From Homalodisca vitripennis (lineage: Eukaryota > Arthropoda > Insecta > Hemiptera > Cicadellidae), in NCBI RefSeq assembly GCF_021130785.1, contig NC_060213.1, positions 131,826,001-131,890,000 on the forward strand: DNA of 64,000 bases, given 5' to 3'. Positions 33,650 through 47,385 of this stretch are shown here, one piece after another. Position numbers and translations under genes: made by a program. Each line of letters begins with the position of its first letter. Position 1 is the first letter of the stretch. The notes below the pieces were generated by a model. The model worked only from the letters and a program-made list of their open reading frames with translations, made no database searches and was not told the DNA's origin.

Positions 33650-36585
33650 TTCCGCAGAGACTGACAGACTCTTTGTTTTCTAACATTCTTTACTTGCTAT
33701 TATTCATCCCTAAAACGCCTACTAAATAAATAAAGCCTACTATACCTTGAGTAGCGTTATAGAAACTAAATAAAAATAACTACTGAACTGGTTTATGTGT
33801 TTTTTTAATGGACTTTCGTGCTTAGACAGACAATCATTGTTACCCTGTTTAATTATATTTTGTTTAACCATGTATATATTAATTTGAATTAACATTGATG
33901 ATAATTAATACATATTCGCGGCACTTCCCTGTCTGATCTGAGTCGTCCACATCCATTGCAATAAAAAATGCTAATTAATATTGTTAAGAATAATGCAATT
34001 TACATTACTGTTATGACATCTTACTATCGAAATAATAGAGGGTAAAGGAATGTTATAGAATGATACAATTTGTTTCACCACACAGGTAATTCCAGAATCC
34101 AAACGCTAAACCTTTTCCACGAGAAGGATGCGAGGCGTAACAGTATTTTCCTGTGAAAAAGGTAAAACAGGCCAATCCGAGGTAATGTAAATAATAAAAC
34201 AGAACTGGGCCTCCAGGAGCTCCTCTGACGGTAAGCTGCAGTAAACAATATAATCCACGGCTGAGCTGTCTTTGATCTTTCCCTCCCGTCTTTCTTTCAA
34301 TATATTTATTTAACTTAGCTTCAACTTGAGCTACTTAGGTAGTAGGTAAATGTTCTTTTAAATGGTTGGTATCACTTAACCTCACCAATCTTTTTTGCCC
34401 AGGTCCCTATTAAATCTTTTATATTTTTCACTCAGTCAATACCATTCAGTCCCTCAAACTTCTTTTCGAGATTGAGCGGTTACATAAACATGACAAAATT
34501 TAGGTTCCAAAATCTAAGCACTAAGATACATGAATAGTCTTAAGTACCAAGCATGACTTAGTTATATCTGATTTCATAACATTTATGTGTAAAGTCCGTA
34601 AATTTAAGTCCGTATTTTTTAAGTCAACATTTATGTGCAAAAACATGAGCTTTAACATTAATTTTCGTATATTTCCATAAACGTACGTATATGACAAGAT
34701 TAAGGTGCTATGAGATTGTACATTTCATCACTGATATAAAATGGTCAACCTCATGAAAACTATAATGAAAGTTTTAAGTTTCTTAAGTAAACTTTTAGTT
34801 TCCTGTACATTTATGAAAGATTTTCTACAAACAATGTTTGATTTTTCTTTAATTTAAAAGTGTCTCTAAATTTCATATATGTAGTTAATATGTGATATTG
34901 TAATAACATAATAACCAGACAAAGGCTGTACAATGGTCATTGTTTCATATTTCCTGCTTCCTTCTTCACTTTCCTTATTCTCGACAAAACAGAGATTGAG
35001 TTGTGATATAAGTATCACAAGGACGTGGTAAATATAGTGGATACTGAAGCCTGACACAATGGTGGTAAAGTGTCCTGGTCCATGGGCTGAGAGGGATTTG
35101 GATCAGTCCCCTTACCCTCTCTAACTAAAGCTTTTCCCTTCACTCCGACCAACAAATGTACTAAAGACTTTTTACTATGTGCAAAAACTGAAAATGTAAA
35201 TGAATAAAAATGCTTTTTTACCCTGTACACGAATATCACTTGACTGGAATATCATAATACCAATACAAATATTTACCCATATTATTTTTAATCTCAAATA
35301 TTGCTATTTCACTTGTTTTAAACTAATGCTTTAATAATTAGTATATAGGTCGCAATGGCCCTCGAGACTAAATATCATTGAGCATTTTTGCATTTTATCC
35401 AATGATGTCTCCCAGAAACCAAAACTATCTTAATTTCCAAATAAATAAACATCCCTTTGTGAGTAACAAATTACAACTAACCTACGTAGAATCTAATACA
35501 CGCTGATTCTAATCTTGATCTATTTGAGGAATGCAGAGCTTCTACAACCATCCTGTTGATCTCTTTCAGCAACGATAATGAGCAGGAATATTTATTCTGT
35601 AAGCTCCACGCCATGGAAGGGTTCAGCGCGAGCATCACTTCTGTTCCTAGGGTCAAAACAAACTCTGAAACCCAAATTACTTGATAATGACCCTTCACCA
35701 TCCTTTTTGTTGTCTCTTGAAAATCCCATGGTCACAATTGTAAAACACTCTTGAGTGTGCATTGAACCATATTAGAAGCATTACACCTGCAAACTTCCTG
35801 AATATAACTGAAGATAAACATGCGAGTTTAGTTTACAAATATAACTAATATATTTAGTAGCTCTAGTAGTTGTTTGAAGGTCCAATACGAAAAACGCAAC
35901 GAATAAACTGATAGTTACTTAAAACAAAGCTCTTTGCCGTTATTTATTTCGTATCTTAACAATCCCTTGAATAAATTCACTCAAAATTGTTATTAAAAAT
36001 GTTTAATTCACAAGTTAATAGAATCTCCTCACTGTGTTACTCTTACAGTCAAAAGTCTATTTAAATAAGTTTATTTATGGCTCCGCATGTAATATCGTAT
36101 GGACATTGCAAAATTTTTAGAAACTTTACCTGGAATTTACATTGACGTGGTCATGTAGGTACTGAGTAATGCTTTACCACATCACTGTCTGAACTAAAGT
36201 TCGAATTAAACTACTGAAACGAATTCCGTGAATTAAATTAGTGACCTTAAACATAGGAAATTATATCTCTATAACCATATATTTATAATCATAAATCCGT
36301 TTTCTCTCCGACTAAATTTTAAAGTTGAAATAGTGACTACTCAGCCGTACATGGTCACCAAAGAGACGTAAGATAATCAGTGTAAATAACTAACCATTTG
36401 ACATTGCTTTAATTAAACGTTAGGTATTGAAATGTTTGAAATTTGTAATATAAGTTTGGCATTTGTACCGTTCGATAAATGTAATGGAAACTAATTCAAA
36501 CTTTTAGACTGACCACTAAAACTATGTGATGTTTCAAAGTACATTGTACGGTTCCTACTTGAAGATTGACAGTTCAGTTCGTTGT
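33650..36585. other. AT-rich intergenic stretch
   Basis: No supported gene. Minus-strand frames of 63-74 codons at 34106, 34866, 35015 and 35477 lack domains. The segment 35050-35130 is more GC-balanced and might be a short dispersed repeat, but no second copy was found. Confidence 0.35.
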
Positions 36586-36589
36586 GTTA

Positions 36590-36790
36590 ACGTGTCTTCA
36601 ATGTCCCTTTTTTGTAGATTATAACAGGTACTCCTGACTGCCAGGAGTTAGACAGACCTCATGTCCGAGTTAATGAACCGACTAATGAACGGCTCTGAGC
36701 GGTATAGAACCGATGAAAGACAACTATTCTACACCATTAGGGATGTACAGTTCCATAAAGAACTCGTTCATTCCCGGTTCCTTTGTTTCC
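36590..36790. repeat. Possible hAT-type MITE fragment
   Basis: TAGGGATGTACAGTTCC (about 36738-36754) followed by AAAGAACTCGTTCATTCCC has the (C/T)AGGG(A)TG plus GAAC/GTTC-rich look of many insect hAT-family ends. The preceding 70 bp is rich in GAACCG/GAACGG. A small hairpin CTCCTG-actgc-CAGGAG lies near 36631-36647. No clean TIR pair or 8-bp target duplication was found, so this is tentative. Confidence 0.25.
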
Positions 36791-36859
36791 CAGTCTTTTG
36801 TCTCCCAGCAAACTCATTAACTCATTTATTCAACAAACTTATCCTCTTTCCAGTATGAG

Positions 36860-37590
36860 ATATAATTCATAATGTTGTTCCAGCTATCCGTTATGACAGC
36901 AACGTCGTCGAGGGAGAGTAAAAATTATAATTGCACCCTTTTAGTGTAAAGTGTTACATGTACACTTTGCATTAACCCTTAATAGGTTTTCTTCTACTGT
37001 CATGAAAGATTACAATCAGAATTCGATAAAATAAAACTATTTTGATTTCTATAATTTCTTTAAATTAATTTTCAGCTCCAGCTTGCAATTAGGTGAATCT
37101 TATGTATAAATAAGTGTGCATATAATGCATTACTCTATTGTTTTTACAATTCTCAGATTATCACATATTAATGCTGTAAAACCATTCATAGTAACTCTTA
37201 TATTAATAGGGCTTGAGTTGTACTACTTATATTTATATATGAGTCGAATGCATTTCACACAGTAAAATAATTTATATTCTATTACAATGTAGTGATTATA
37301 AAATAAACAGACTACAATCAATTACGGTCATCAGAATATACCTTATTGATTAGGTTGAATCACAGTTTTAAAAAATATTAAGAAAGCATTTAGTTCAGGG
37401 ATGCTTCCACTAGTCTGTTGGAGAACGCTTGACCTTATTTATAATTTAATATGTTCTTTTGAGATAGTTGTGAAATATGTTTTATTTTTATGTTGAAATA
37501 TGTATAATTTTACATATTTCATGTTGATATTTAACTTTAATCTTTTTGATCATTGCAGTATATTTATTGTTTTCAATATATATTATTTAA
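36860..37590. other. AT-rich intergenic stretch
   Basis: No feature recognised. Confidence 0.4.
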
Positions 37591-37599
37591 TTTGACCTT

Positions 37600-37830
37600 G
37601 ATCGTAAATGTTAACTGCAATACAAGACGATTCATTGACCATCAAGATGCTGCTTACATAGATATGAAGGTCCATGCAAAGAATTAAGTCTGTAGATCCA
37701 TCCAAACCAAACAAGAGGTCTCGAGATACCAAACGGACAGATAGACAAATAAAAAGACAGTCAAAGAGATAGAAATTAAAATTTTCAGCCTCAGCTGGTA
37801 AAGGCTTCACTAATGCTCAGCTAATTCAGT
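37600..37830 (-). repeat. Dispersed repeat family B, long copy
   Basis: On the minus strand it reads AGCTGAGCATTAGTGAAGCC, then a CTGTCTTTTTATTTGTC / ATCTGTCCGTTTG stretch, GGTATCTCGAGA, then TGCATGGACCTTCATATC. The copy at 47528-47716 has the same order (GGCTGAGCGTTAGCGAAG, GTCTGTCTGTCTATC, GACATCTCGAGA). A 75-codon minus-strand frame within it is not conserved in the other copies. Confidence 0.65.
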
Positions 37831-37834
37831 GTAC

Positions 37835-40800
37835 CGCCTATTAAGGCTCTTGAGAAAGCGTTGAAAAACACGAATTATGTCTCTTTAAGATTCATGACAC
37901 CAGAAATCTTAAGATGACTAGATCCTGCACCATATGGACCGTACGTAGAATCAGTAGCTATCTCCTCATTACATCCATGAGAAATAAGAAAGGAATAAAA
38001 TTACTCTCTTTAATCACTGCTAATAACACAATAAAATAAAAGAAGTTTTAATGACACCAGACTTTGCTTGTTTAGCAGTCCATGATTAGTTAAGGCCTTA
38101 TCTATCAGTACAACAAAGATCGAACACAATTGCATGACGTTCGTTGGTATCATTATGAACTATGTGGAAACTAAGAACGTAATAATGATAGATCTCTGAT
38201 TCTATAATTTGTAACAAACTCGATATTGAACACTACAATTCATTTTTGTATTCTTAATCGGTGTTGGAAGCAAAATTGTCAACAATACATTTCCGGTTTT
38301 CTAAAGTGAGTAGAATACCCAATTAAAGCTCTTTAGATAGTTACTCTTTTTTTGCAGTGAAAATATCCTTCAAACTAGATTGGTAACCATGAAATGCACA
38401 AATTTAACACTTTCTAAAGGTACTTTGTTATACAACAGAATTGTAAACGCTCTACGACTCTTTTATACACTGTATACATAACATTACCTGTTAAATAGAA
38501 GTATAGTCTGGAAACATGCATATTAGAGTAAAAATGTGCCGGAAAATTTCATAGTTGTCACGAGAATAAATAAAAACTAATCAGCAACAAACAACACAGT
38601 GATAGAGAAAAGGAAGGAGGAAAGTCGGTTATATTCATAATCAACGTAGTATTAGTATTGACAATCTCAGTGCACCAACTATCTCTGTACATCTTTCTAC
38701 TCATTATAGAAGACCTATGTACAGACAAATGTCCTCAAGGGGAGACCAAACAATGGTATTGTGTTCCTAAATAAAGATATTATTTTATACAAATACATGT
38801 CGATTAGTCTAGTTCTCATGGGTTGATAACTCACACATTCTTATCGATAAGACTTTCGTACTCATGTGAAGTTTAAGGAAGTACAGGATAATGTACTTAA
38901 AATTATAATGTACACGTGATATAAGTATAATTTTAAATTAACTAGAATAAATTAATCAAAATCAATTCATATTTCATTTTCTTTCATTGCATATATTATT
39001 GATTGTATCCCTGTGAGGTTATCAAAATGTTTCATAATAATGTCAATTACTACAGTAAAATATCGTTCTTACTTAAATTTTATTTAATTAATTGATCTAC
39101 ATTCTTAACGTATATTTTTTACTTTAAATTGTACTTCTATTCTTTTTCATAAGAGTCAGTGAGGGTAATTTTCTAACGCAGTTTGAAATTGGTAAATACG
39201 TGTTGAGTAAGATCTTTATTGAGGGATTTAAGGCTGAGTAAAGAGACTGGAAAACTCGCAAGCCATCAGAAACGGTGACTTGAGCATCCGGTGGTTAGGG
39301 TCAGAGCCTGAGATGTGACCGGCTTTGAGACAACTTACAACTTAGTGTGAGATTACCTCAGCTTCACAACTTTCTCGCCCAACTTTATGAACAGGTAGCA
39401 TAACTTTAACGTAATGTTTTCAACATATATGTGGAAAAAGTTAATCAGATTTACTATTTAGAAAATTTACATAACCGCTTCATCCATCTTCAGTCCTAGA
39501 ATGATATTTTAGATTAGCACTGGACTTGAACGTAGTTATTTCAGAAGTGAGTTCATCATTAAATGTCTCCAATTATTTACAAGGTTCAAGACGTACCTAT
39601 TGATTTCTTATTTACATTTCTCATAAGATAAATTCATGTAGGAAACAGGTTATGTATCCCGTTATGTATTTGAAGCGATACCTCTAAGCACCGAGTAAAA
39701 TTGTGCGTTATCAATCTCCAACTATGAACAAACTGTCAAGTGGCAAGAATTTAGTACAAGTCTAATGAATGATTCAATTAAAAAATGAGCTCTTTATTGT
39801 ACAAAGTCAAGTAAGGACTCCGAAGTTCTTTTTCTTACACTTATCCTAATGCTGAAGCACAATTTTATAGGTATTATTAAATAACTTATTTACAATAAAT
39901 AATTGAATGAATTAGTCAAAAATATAATATTGTATTATACATAATAATATTTACTAGTAGGAAAATGGGCAGAAGTAAAGCTAGTATTTTAATGAAATAT
40001 GATTAAGTTGAGAGTACCCGTATATGTGATGGGTATAAAATAAAATAATACGTAAAATGAATATTAACTGCGTAATATCAATTATTATATTAAATTATAT
40101 GTAATATTTAATTAATTACTTGAGCCAGTGACGTTATTTATAGATCAATGAGAATCTTCCAAAAAACATAGGCACTGAGCATTGCCGATTAATGTTTTTT
40201 TGAGAACATCTTGTTGTAAATTATATATAGCGTTATGACCCAATAACCTAATTCCAGAAAAATATTAATCTTTTAAGATCTTTATATTCAAAATGGCATT
40301 TCTTCAAAACAGTATATTATAAGTAAATATCTTAAGAACTACAAATGACAAAACAGTTACAGTCATTATCGTAATTAAACCATTTAACTACAATTCCAAC
40401 CACAACAAATTTACGAAACTCTTTCAGTAAATAAGAGAGATAATTAATTTTTAGGACTTAATACATAACAATAAGATGAATTCTGAAAACTAATCAATCC
40501 AAAACTGTACAACTCATGTCGCTTAGTAAACTAGTTATTAACTGTGTAACTGTGAGTTCCATGGGATCGTATTCTTGACAAAATACTACATTCAAGGAAG
40601 AGAGTAAAATTAGAGCATTAAAAATGGTTCTTAAATGGAACTAAGATACACGATCAAAGAGAATGTAAAATGACTGATGCAGCCGGAAGCTTCTCTTTAG
40701 TTAGGCTACTGCCTCCTTTTGGTTTTTTCTATCTTTTGAGTAAAGTGTCTTTGCTTCTTTCTACCCAGAAATAGGTACATTAAAATAGATCATTATAGAA

Positions 40801-41015
40801 TAGAGTACCTATACAAACGAAAACATATTACTTTTTCAGTTACAGAAGTTTAATTTTAGTTTACGGATTATTCTTTCAGTTAGACACAGTCTATAAAAAA
40901 AGAAAAGCACATTTACAAAGAATTAAAGTTTATTTATTTGTATTAACTTTTTGTCTTAACGTTAGTCTTCCATTCCATTGGGTCTTCCGCAAGTGCCCTA
41001 GATTAGTTATTCAAT
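37835..41015. other. AT-rich intergenic stretch
   Basis: No supported gene, RNA or tandem repeat. 39240-39370 is GC-richer (CGGTGGTTAGGGTCAGAGCC) and could hide a degraded SINE, but lacks clear polymerase III boxes. Confidence 0.4.
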
Positions 41016-41019
41016 GTTT

Positions 41020-41110
41020 ACTGAACTTCAGTGCTTGAACTTTAGTTCTTCATTGCTTGTGCATATCACTCCATGGGATTTGGTTAAGCGTTATAAAATA
41101 TTTTTACATT
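41020..41110 (+). repeat. Dispersed repeat family B fragment
   Basis: GTGCATATCACTCCATGGG followed by ATTTGGTTAAGCGTTATA matches the corresponding part of the 47528-47716 copy (GTGCATGTCACTCCATGGG, ATTTGGCCAAGC). Confidence 0.6.
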
Positions 41111-41444
41111 GATCCTATATGTAACCATTATAGCAAAAAAAACCTATAACAAAAAAATGTTACTCAAATTTACTCATAACCTATTTAAACACGTGATATG
41201 TTAACATATTTAGCCTAATTATCAACATATAGAACATCATTTTGTAGTTATTTGGTGTGTGGACTTTATAATTTAAACTCCGATAGATGTAAAACCAAAT
41301 TTTATAAAAAGAAATGTAAATGTATCATGTGGAAAGATATTTCGGAAAAAAATCATTTATCTATTACTTGAACTTTTCATGAAAATATATTTCTACAAGA
41401 ATAGATCTATGATGTATATTTCGTGTACACTTCATTTTCTATGA

Positions 41445-41525
41445 TTGTATATCCGCTCGCGTGCATCTCAAGAATAAAACGACCTATAGATTTGACATTA
41501 AGTAGGTGATCTCAGCGAAGCTTGT
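41445..41525 (+). repeat. Dispersed repeat family B fragment
   Basis: TGCATCTCAAGAATAAAACG followed by ACCTATAGATTTGACATT corresponds to GACATCTCGAGAACAAACTG, ACCTATACTTAAATTG at 47611-47650. Confidence 0.45.
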
Positions 41526-41529
41526 TACC

Positions 41530-42480
41530 AGACATGGTGTGACTTGTTTATGAACTTGGGGCGTAGTGATAAATTATTAATATACACTTTTCCGTTGTTT
41601 ATATAGATTCCAGACAGTGTTTTTATGAGAGGCCGTTCACTTTTAATCCTTACTCTACCTTACAGTAGCCGTTTAAAATTTGGAAAAAATAATAATATCC
41701 TGGTTCTTAAGGGTTGTAGTGTAGAATTGCAGTAGAAACTGTCAGATCAAATAATACAATTTGATTTGTATACTTTTCTATATGTTTTATAGAACCAATA
41801 CTGGCGTGATCAAGAAGCCTACAGACGGGTGATCCGTTGAAGCTTTAATGATCTATATATTGCTGTCTCAGTGGGTTTACATTTTAAACGACACAATCAA
41901 TGCTGAGATTCTGTTCGTTTCAAAACATTAGTTGTCGGCATACAGTCCAAGAAACAGACGATGTATATTTCGGGTAAAGACAAACTGATAAACAAAGTTA
42001 GTTTCGACAAAACAATAAATTGAGTTGTTCCGAGAACATCTTCAGAGTTTGTTAGCTTTTATTCTCGCCTCTCCAAACGGTTCGTACTTGTTTCATTTCA
42101 TCTGTCACATGAACTGTTTATTTTGGATATATGTGGCTGATGTTTATATGTATGAATTCAAGAACGTGAATAAATTATATATATATATATATAACGCTCT
42201 CCTTACAATATGAATGATATATAAAAACAATATAAGAGCGGAATATTTTAATATTTCAGAATGAAATTATATCAGATAAAGTTCATGCTATCAAAATAAA
42301 AACAACACTTTATGTTTAAACCAACGATATTGACTAAGTATATGTTAATGTACACTTACACAATCCATATTTATGTTCAAATATGTGTTATTGGAGGTTC
42401 AATTGATGGTAAAATTATTATTTTTTGAAACTTTGTGAACCTAAGTTAAAACAAAGTTATTCCTAAAAACCTATCTAACA
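41530..42480. other. AT-rich intergenic stretch
   Basis: Short (TA)n at 42177-42192 only. No gene is supported. Confidence 0.4.
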
Positions 42481-42499
42481 GTCTTTCGGGTCACACCGC

Positions 42500-42572
42500 G
42501 TTGAAATATTGCTTACAACATTAAATTTCTTGAAATATTTCGGCCTCGCTATAGGAGCCTTTTTCAGTCAAC
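42500..42572. repeat. Dispersed element remnant with CGAAATATTTCG-type motif
   Basis: TTGAAATATTTCGGCCTCGC followed by TATAGGAGCCTTTTTCAG is, in reverse, of the 'CTGAAAAAGGC...CGAAATATTTCA' form that recurs next to retroelement sequences in many invertebrate genomes. No coding part is visible. This is recognised by general appearance only. Confidence 0.3.
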
Positions 42573-42599
42573 AGATGTTATACCGAAACTGCCAATAAT

Positions 42600-44335
42600 A
42601 AGCAGTCGTCTGTATATGGAGCGGAACTTTTGTGTGATTGGCTGATGTGTAACTAACAGACCTAATCAAATCACGCAAAAACTACAGTCCGTTTAATGTA
42701 AATCGTTCAGTATTAATTTAAAAACGTAAGTAATTTTATGCTTGATTCGAATAGACACAGCCAACCCGATGAAAGCCATGATTTGTTAAGAACCAAAAGT
42801 TTCAGGATAGAGAAATAATGTTCATAAAAGCTGTAAGCTGTTTAATAATGAATGAGAAATTTCTAAATTTTAATTGCAATAATAATGTAATTTCTCCCCA
42901 CTGGGTACACATAAAGAGTACATAGCCTAATTTTTAAAGGATTTAAAATTAATTATTTTTAATAATTATGAGAATTATAATTTTTCTACTAGAATTATAT
43001 TTTACCACTTACCTGCCTGAGATAGTATTTGAGCTAATTGTATATTGTTGTAAACTTTACGAATAATAGTTTTAAATCTGCCGTAGTCGTATTTAATTCC
43101 TGTCACTGATTGATTTTTAGACACACACTAACAGCTGGACGTTTATATACTAGTTGTAACTGAGCAGGTCGAGTCTGTGGATTTCTGTGACCGCTGTTTG
43201 TGGAGAGCATCTGGTAAAACACCATTACACCGTTATATTCTTTGAAAACACTAAGAAAAATAGATTTTATGACTGTTTAATCAAGGTTGGAAAGAGGTTT
43301 CTGGTTTCCCTGCTATTCGGGGCGACGACAAATCCAAAAAATCAGAGATCATTATAATCGGGTTTTGGGTTATTAAATGGTGTAACTAACCTGTCTTTGT
43401 TTTATGTATGTAGACATGTTCAATACATACATATATTGATGACTTTGTTCCCGCAATGTGGATTAATCCCTAACTATAAGGAATTTCGTAGACTGTAACC
43501 GTACACAATGATCTCAAACAATTTTTTAACATTTTAGGCGGCTTGAATACAGTTTGATACTCTGAGTTTCCATATACCCTATCAGGTTTATCAGTGTTTT
43601 CTTGTACGTATTGAAGACTAGCAAGCTTTTGACGTTGTTCATATCCAGTTTCAGTACGATGTACATTATTGTACACCTTTCTAAATATAAATCTTTTCTA
43701 AAGTATGGTTCATTAAACTTTATTGCATTGCATCCATTACTATGTAAAGCCTGTTCTGAGTATTTAATATGAAATGTAGATAGTGCGATTAATTAATGAA
43801 TTAAACACATCATACTTCTAAGCTGGTGGATAGAAAATTGTCATTCAGATATCAATCAAATCGTGTTCTTTGATTTCCAGTATACGTAATTTCCTACATA
43901 CCGTATTCCAATCAAATTTTCTCCTTCGTAAGTAATTTATATATAATTTTTTCTAAAAAAGCGAAATATAGAGAACGTTATATACATAATATAATTTTGA
44001 ATTTGATAAAGACATATTACATTGTATGGTATTCCAATGGTGTTACAATAATAATAATTCTTATATCACACGTCATATATACTGCTCATTACTTAGTGTA
44101 AGTGTTATGATTTTATTTATTTACGAACGTTCTATTGCAACATGAAAATCAGTTTAATTTTAAACCTTTAAATAACCTTTATTTTATTAGGGTATGGGTA
44201 TTCCTTAACATTATATTTATGTACTTTCTTACGTAATGTGAACGGGTAATAAAAGATGATAGTTTTAATATTGTTTGGTAAAAGCAAAATATCTATTTTA
44301 CAAACCAACAAACTGAAATATTACGGTGAAATTTA
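42600..44335. other. AT-rich stretch; one unrecognised minus-strand frame
   Basis: A 68-codon frame at 43470-43676 (minus) has a balanced composition (GYEQRQKLASLQYVQENTDK) unlike random AT-rich frames, but shows no recognisable domain. It could be a relic of a gene or element. Nothing else is seen. Confidence 0.25.
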
Positions 44336-44339
44336 CGTT

Positions 44340-44480
44340 ACTGCCAGGCAGCTGAAATTCCCTCCCACATCCCTCGCCATGCACAACCTGTATACCCTTC
44401 AAAACCTCAAATCCCTTTATATAAACCACCTTTGCTTTAACGCCCTAAACTTATTGACTCATAAATTCCCAACATATTTT
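44340..44480 (+). repeat. Dispersed repeat shared with 48895-49025
   Basis: CAAAACCTCAAATCCCTTTA followed by TATAAACC, CCCTAAACTTATTGACTC parallels CAAAGCCGCAAATCCCTTCA, TATAAACC, CCCTTAACGTATTGACTC at 48957-49018. Both are GC-richer than their surroundings. The element is unidentified. Confidence 0.6.
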
Positions 44481-44510
44481 CCACTTCTTGGTGAAAACGA
44501 TACAATGTGA

Positions 44511-45115
44511 TCAAGCTCAATTATTATAACTATAAATGTAGAGAGTAATATGTTATTGCATAACATATAAAATTGTTTTACATAACAGGGTATAAATTAT
44601 ATATAATTGAAATAAAATTTGTTTTAATGATATAATTAAATTTGATGTTTGGGTAAAATTTCAACTTTATTTACGAGTTAATTGACTGAAATTGTTTAGA
44701 TTATAGATATCAAGGTATTTATTTTTTGTGTTTGTTTCCTTTTGGTTTTTGTGTTTGAGGAAGATTTTTTTCTCTTAAAAAATGGCGTTTTTATAGGTCT
44801 ATATCATACATAATTTTATATTATTTAGTCATTAAAAAGTTTTAAAAGATACTAATTATTTATAAAATATAGGAAACTTATAGGCAAAACTATAACACTA
44901 GCTTATAATTATATTTGTCTTTTCTAGACGTGATAAAATTTTCACACTGCACCAGTATTCATGGCAAGCAAGTACAAAATATGCTAACTTTATTCGCTTG
45001 TATTTAAAGTAATTTAAACAAACATTTTTAAAACAAGTAATGCTTTGCGCTATAATATTACACGCCTTAAACCAATGTTCATTAGGACCATTTACTGGAG
45101 GCACACGAGTTAACG
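44511..45115. other. AT-rich intergenic stretch
   Basis: No feature recognised. Confidence 0.4.
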
Positions 45116-45119
45116 ACAT

Positions 45120-45545
45120 CTGGCATCTGTGGGTTTTGTGAGTCTTGGCCGGCCGCCATACTTGCGTTGCTTAATGACCTCTACCGCTCAGTTTCATTGC
45201 CGATATATCGGCTACAGTAGCAGTGGTGTGAGTTTTGGCCGGCTGTTATTATTTCGTTGCTTACTGAGTGTTACCGCCCAGTTTATTTGCCGATATATCG
45301 GCTACAGTAGCTGTGGCGTGAGTTTTGGCCGGCTGTTTTAGTTTCGCTGCTTACTGACTTCTACCGCCCAGTTTCACAGTTTCATTACCGATATATCGGC
45401 TACAGTAGCAGTGGTGTGAGTGTTTACTGGCCGTTATAGTTTAGTTGCTTACTAACTTTTACCGCTCAGTATCATTGCCAAAATATCGGCTACAGTAGCA
45501 GTATTGTTAGTTTCGGCCGGCTGTTATTGTTTCGTTTCTTATATT
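45120..45545. repeat. 90-bp tandem repeat with 12-bp palindrome, about 4.7 units
   Basis: CCGATATATCGG (a perfect palindrome) followed by CTACAGTAGC occurs at about 45200, 45290 and 45388. A mutated form (CCAAAATATCGG) lies near 45479. Between them are TGAGTTTTGGCCGGC and TTACCGCCCAGTTT. Spacing is 90, 98 (an 8-bp insertion repeating CAGTTTCA) and 90 bp. A 70-codon frame across it is a period artefact. The array is GC-rich relative to its flanks. Confidence 0.92.
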
Positions 45546-46680
45546 ATATAACAGCAATGTAGCGCTAATACAATTATTTTTTTTTAATAAACAGCTTTAA
45601 TATTCTTTTGATGTAGTTTGATTTTCATATTATGTCTGAAGAGATGATGATAAAATGTACTAATAAGAGATTATTATTAAAGAGAAAATTTAAAAATTTA
45701 ATTTAAATTCATTTAGAAAAACTGTTGTCATACATTGAAACAATAGACGATTTTATTGTTGGAACCACCTTTTATATTCAGCTTTAGTAATATCATTATT
45801 TTAAGAGCACTTTCTATTAGTTCATAAAAACCAATACGAAACTTTTTATCCGTACTGGATAAAGGCTTAGCTAAAGATTTAATGAACGACCACCATGTTT
45901 AAATTAGCTAACAATGATTAACTGAATAAGGTACCTAGGAGATGCGCATTCTGAAAGAAATTACAACAGGCACCGATATAAATTACAGTAGTTATTTTCT
46001 AATTACTTTCCCCAGTTTAGAAGTCAGTGTAATAAACATTCTAATATGAAGCATTTTCGTAGCGGGTGTCGACAAATAAAAATAACACACAATATTATCT
46101 TATGTATATAATTATAACAGGCATATTTGTAGAAAATCTAGGATAAACCTTGAAACACCTACAATCTTCTAGATTACAAACTGCAGGTAAAGAATATAAT
46201 TAAATAACGACTAATTGGTTTTCGACAACATTTCACGCAACATAAACTCAGTGGAATTCGCTTCAAGGGCGATAATGCTTTAAACACTATCCAGTTAAGC
46301 TAATTGTAACAGTACATCCGTACATCCTTTCTTGGTGAAGCAGGTTTTGATGGCAATGGAAGCGCTGATCGATTTACAAGAAATAGCTAAAAAATGGACC
46401 AGCTCGTGGAATACGAAGTCACTTTATTACCAAAACATTAATATTTCCTTACCATTACCAAATCTAACATTATAACAATATCTAATTACAAACTATATAT
46501 AATACCAGGTAGGAGACTGCTAACTAAATTTCCATTGCTTTATTCTGTAGTTTAGGGCCTATGTGTGTTTCTATGTCGCACGTTAAAACGGTATATGGGT
46601 GCAATCAGTTTGTTTACAAGTTTATTCATTCTCCGAATGTTCATTATATCTATGGTTACCAAAAATACTAAATAACAAAT
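45546..46680. other. AT-rich intergenic stretch
   Basis: No feature recognised. Confidence 0.4.
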
Positions 46681-46684
46681 TTTG

Positions 46685-46790
46685 TTAACGGTCAGCCAAA
46701 TCCCATGGAGTGACATGCGCCATCATTGAATTTGTATAAAAATGAAGCTTCCTGCAAAGTCTATAGGCTACTTCATTCTCAAGTTGGTGA
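46685..46790 (-). repeat. Dispersed repeat family B fragment
   Basis: On the minus strand it reads GGAAGCTTCATTTTTATAC, then GATGGCGCATGTCACTCC and ATGGGATTTGGCTGACCG. It closely parallels 47650-47716 (plus). Confidence 0.65.
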
Positions 46791-47086
46791 TGAAAGGCAG
46801 GCACAAATTTAGTTATGCCATCCCTTTCAATGACACTCAGCCTATCAATGTTCTATACGGATTAGAGAGATAACTCCTAAATGTATTGCATGTATGTACT
46901 CACAATGTAGCAATCATATGTTTAAATATTAGTTAATAAATTTATTTATTCAAAAAGAATCTTAACAGAACATATTGTTATATTTAGTATACACTAAATG
47001 TGTTATAACTTCTATATGTTAAGTCTTACCTAAAATGGTTTTCAATTCCTAAAGAGAGTATTTAATACTATTTTAACCCTACTGCC

Positions 47087-47090
<4 letters not shown>

Positions 47091-47146
<56 letters not shown>
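47091..47146. repeat. (TA)n microsatellite
   Basis: About 56 bp of uninterrupted TA dinucleotides. Confidence 0.95.
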
Positions 47147-47150
<4 letters not shown>

Positions 47151-47279
47151 ACTTTCATAATGGTAAAATATTACAATGACTAAATTTACATTCCCCCGGA
47201 ACAAGCCACAGAGATAAATTTGAAAACACAAATCGAAAAGTAAAGCCCGGCAAATACCGGTGAACTGACTGTTCATTGG

Positions 47280-47385
47280 GTCGACAAATTACCTTTGTAA
47301 ATCCCGAGTGGTGGGTTGCGGATTCAGGTTCGATTACAATCCTCGACCATAGACCAACAAATGTTTTGTACTACAACCCGTGTAG
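47280..47385 (+). repeat. Weak tRNA-like SINE candidate
   Basis: GATTCAGGTTCGATTACAAT contains a B-box-like GGTTCGATTAC, preceded by CCCGAGTGGTGGGTTG. No clear A box or second copy was found, so this is only a candidate. Confidence 0.25.

Noticed and set aside
39240..39370. tRNA-like or SINE segment
   Set aside because: It is GC-richer than its surroundings, but I could not find A and B boxes at proper spacing or a second copy.
43470..43676. Host exon
   Set aside because: The frame has balanced composition, but I found no domain, convincing splice sites or neighbouring exon.
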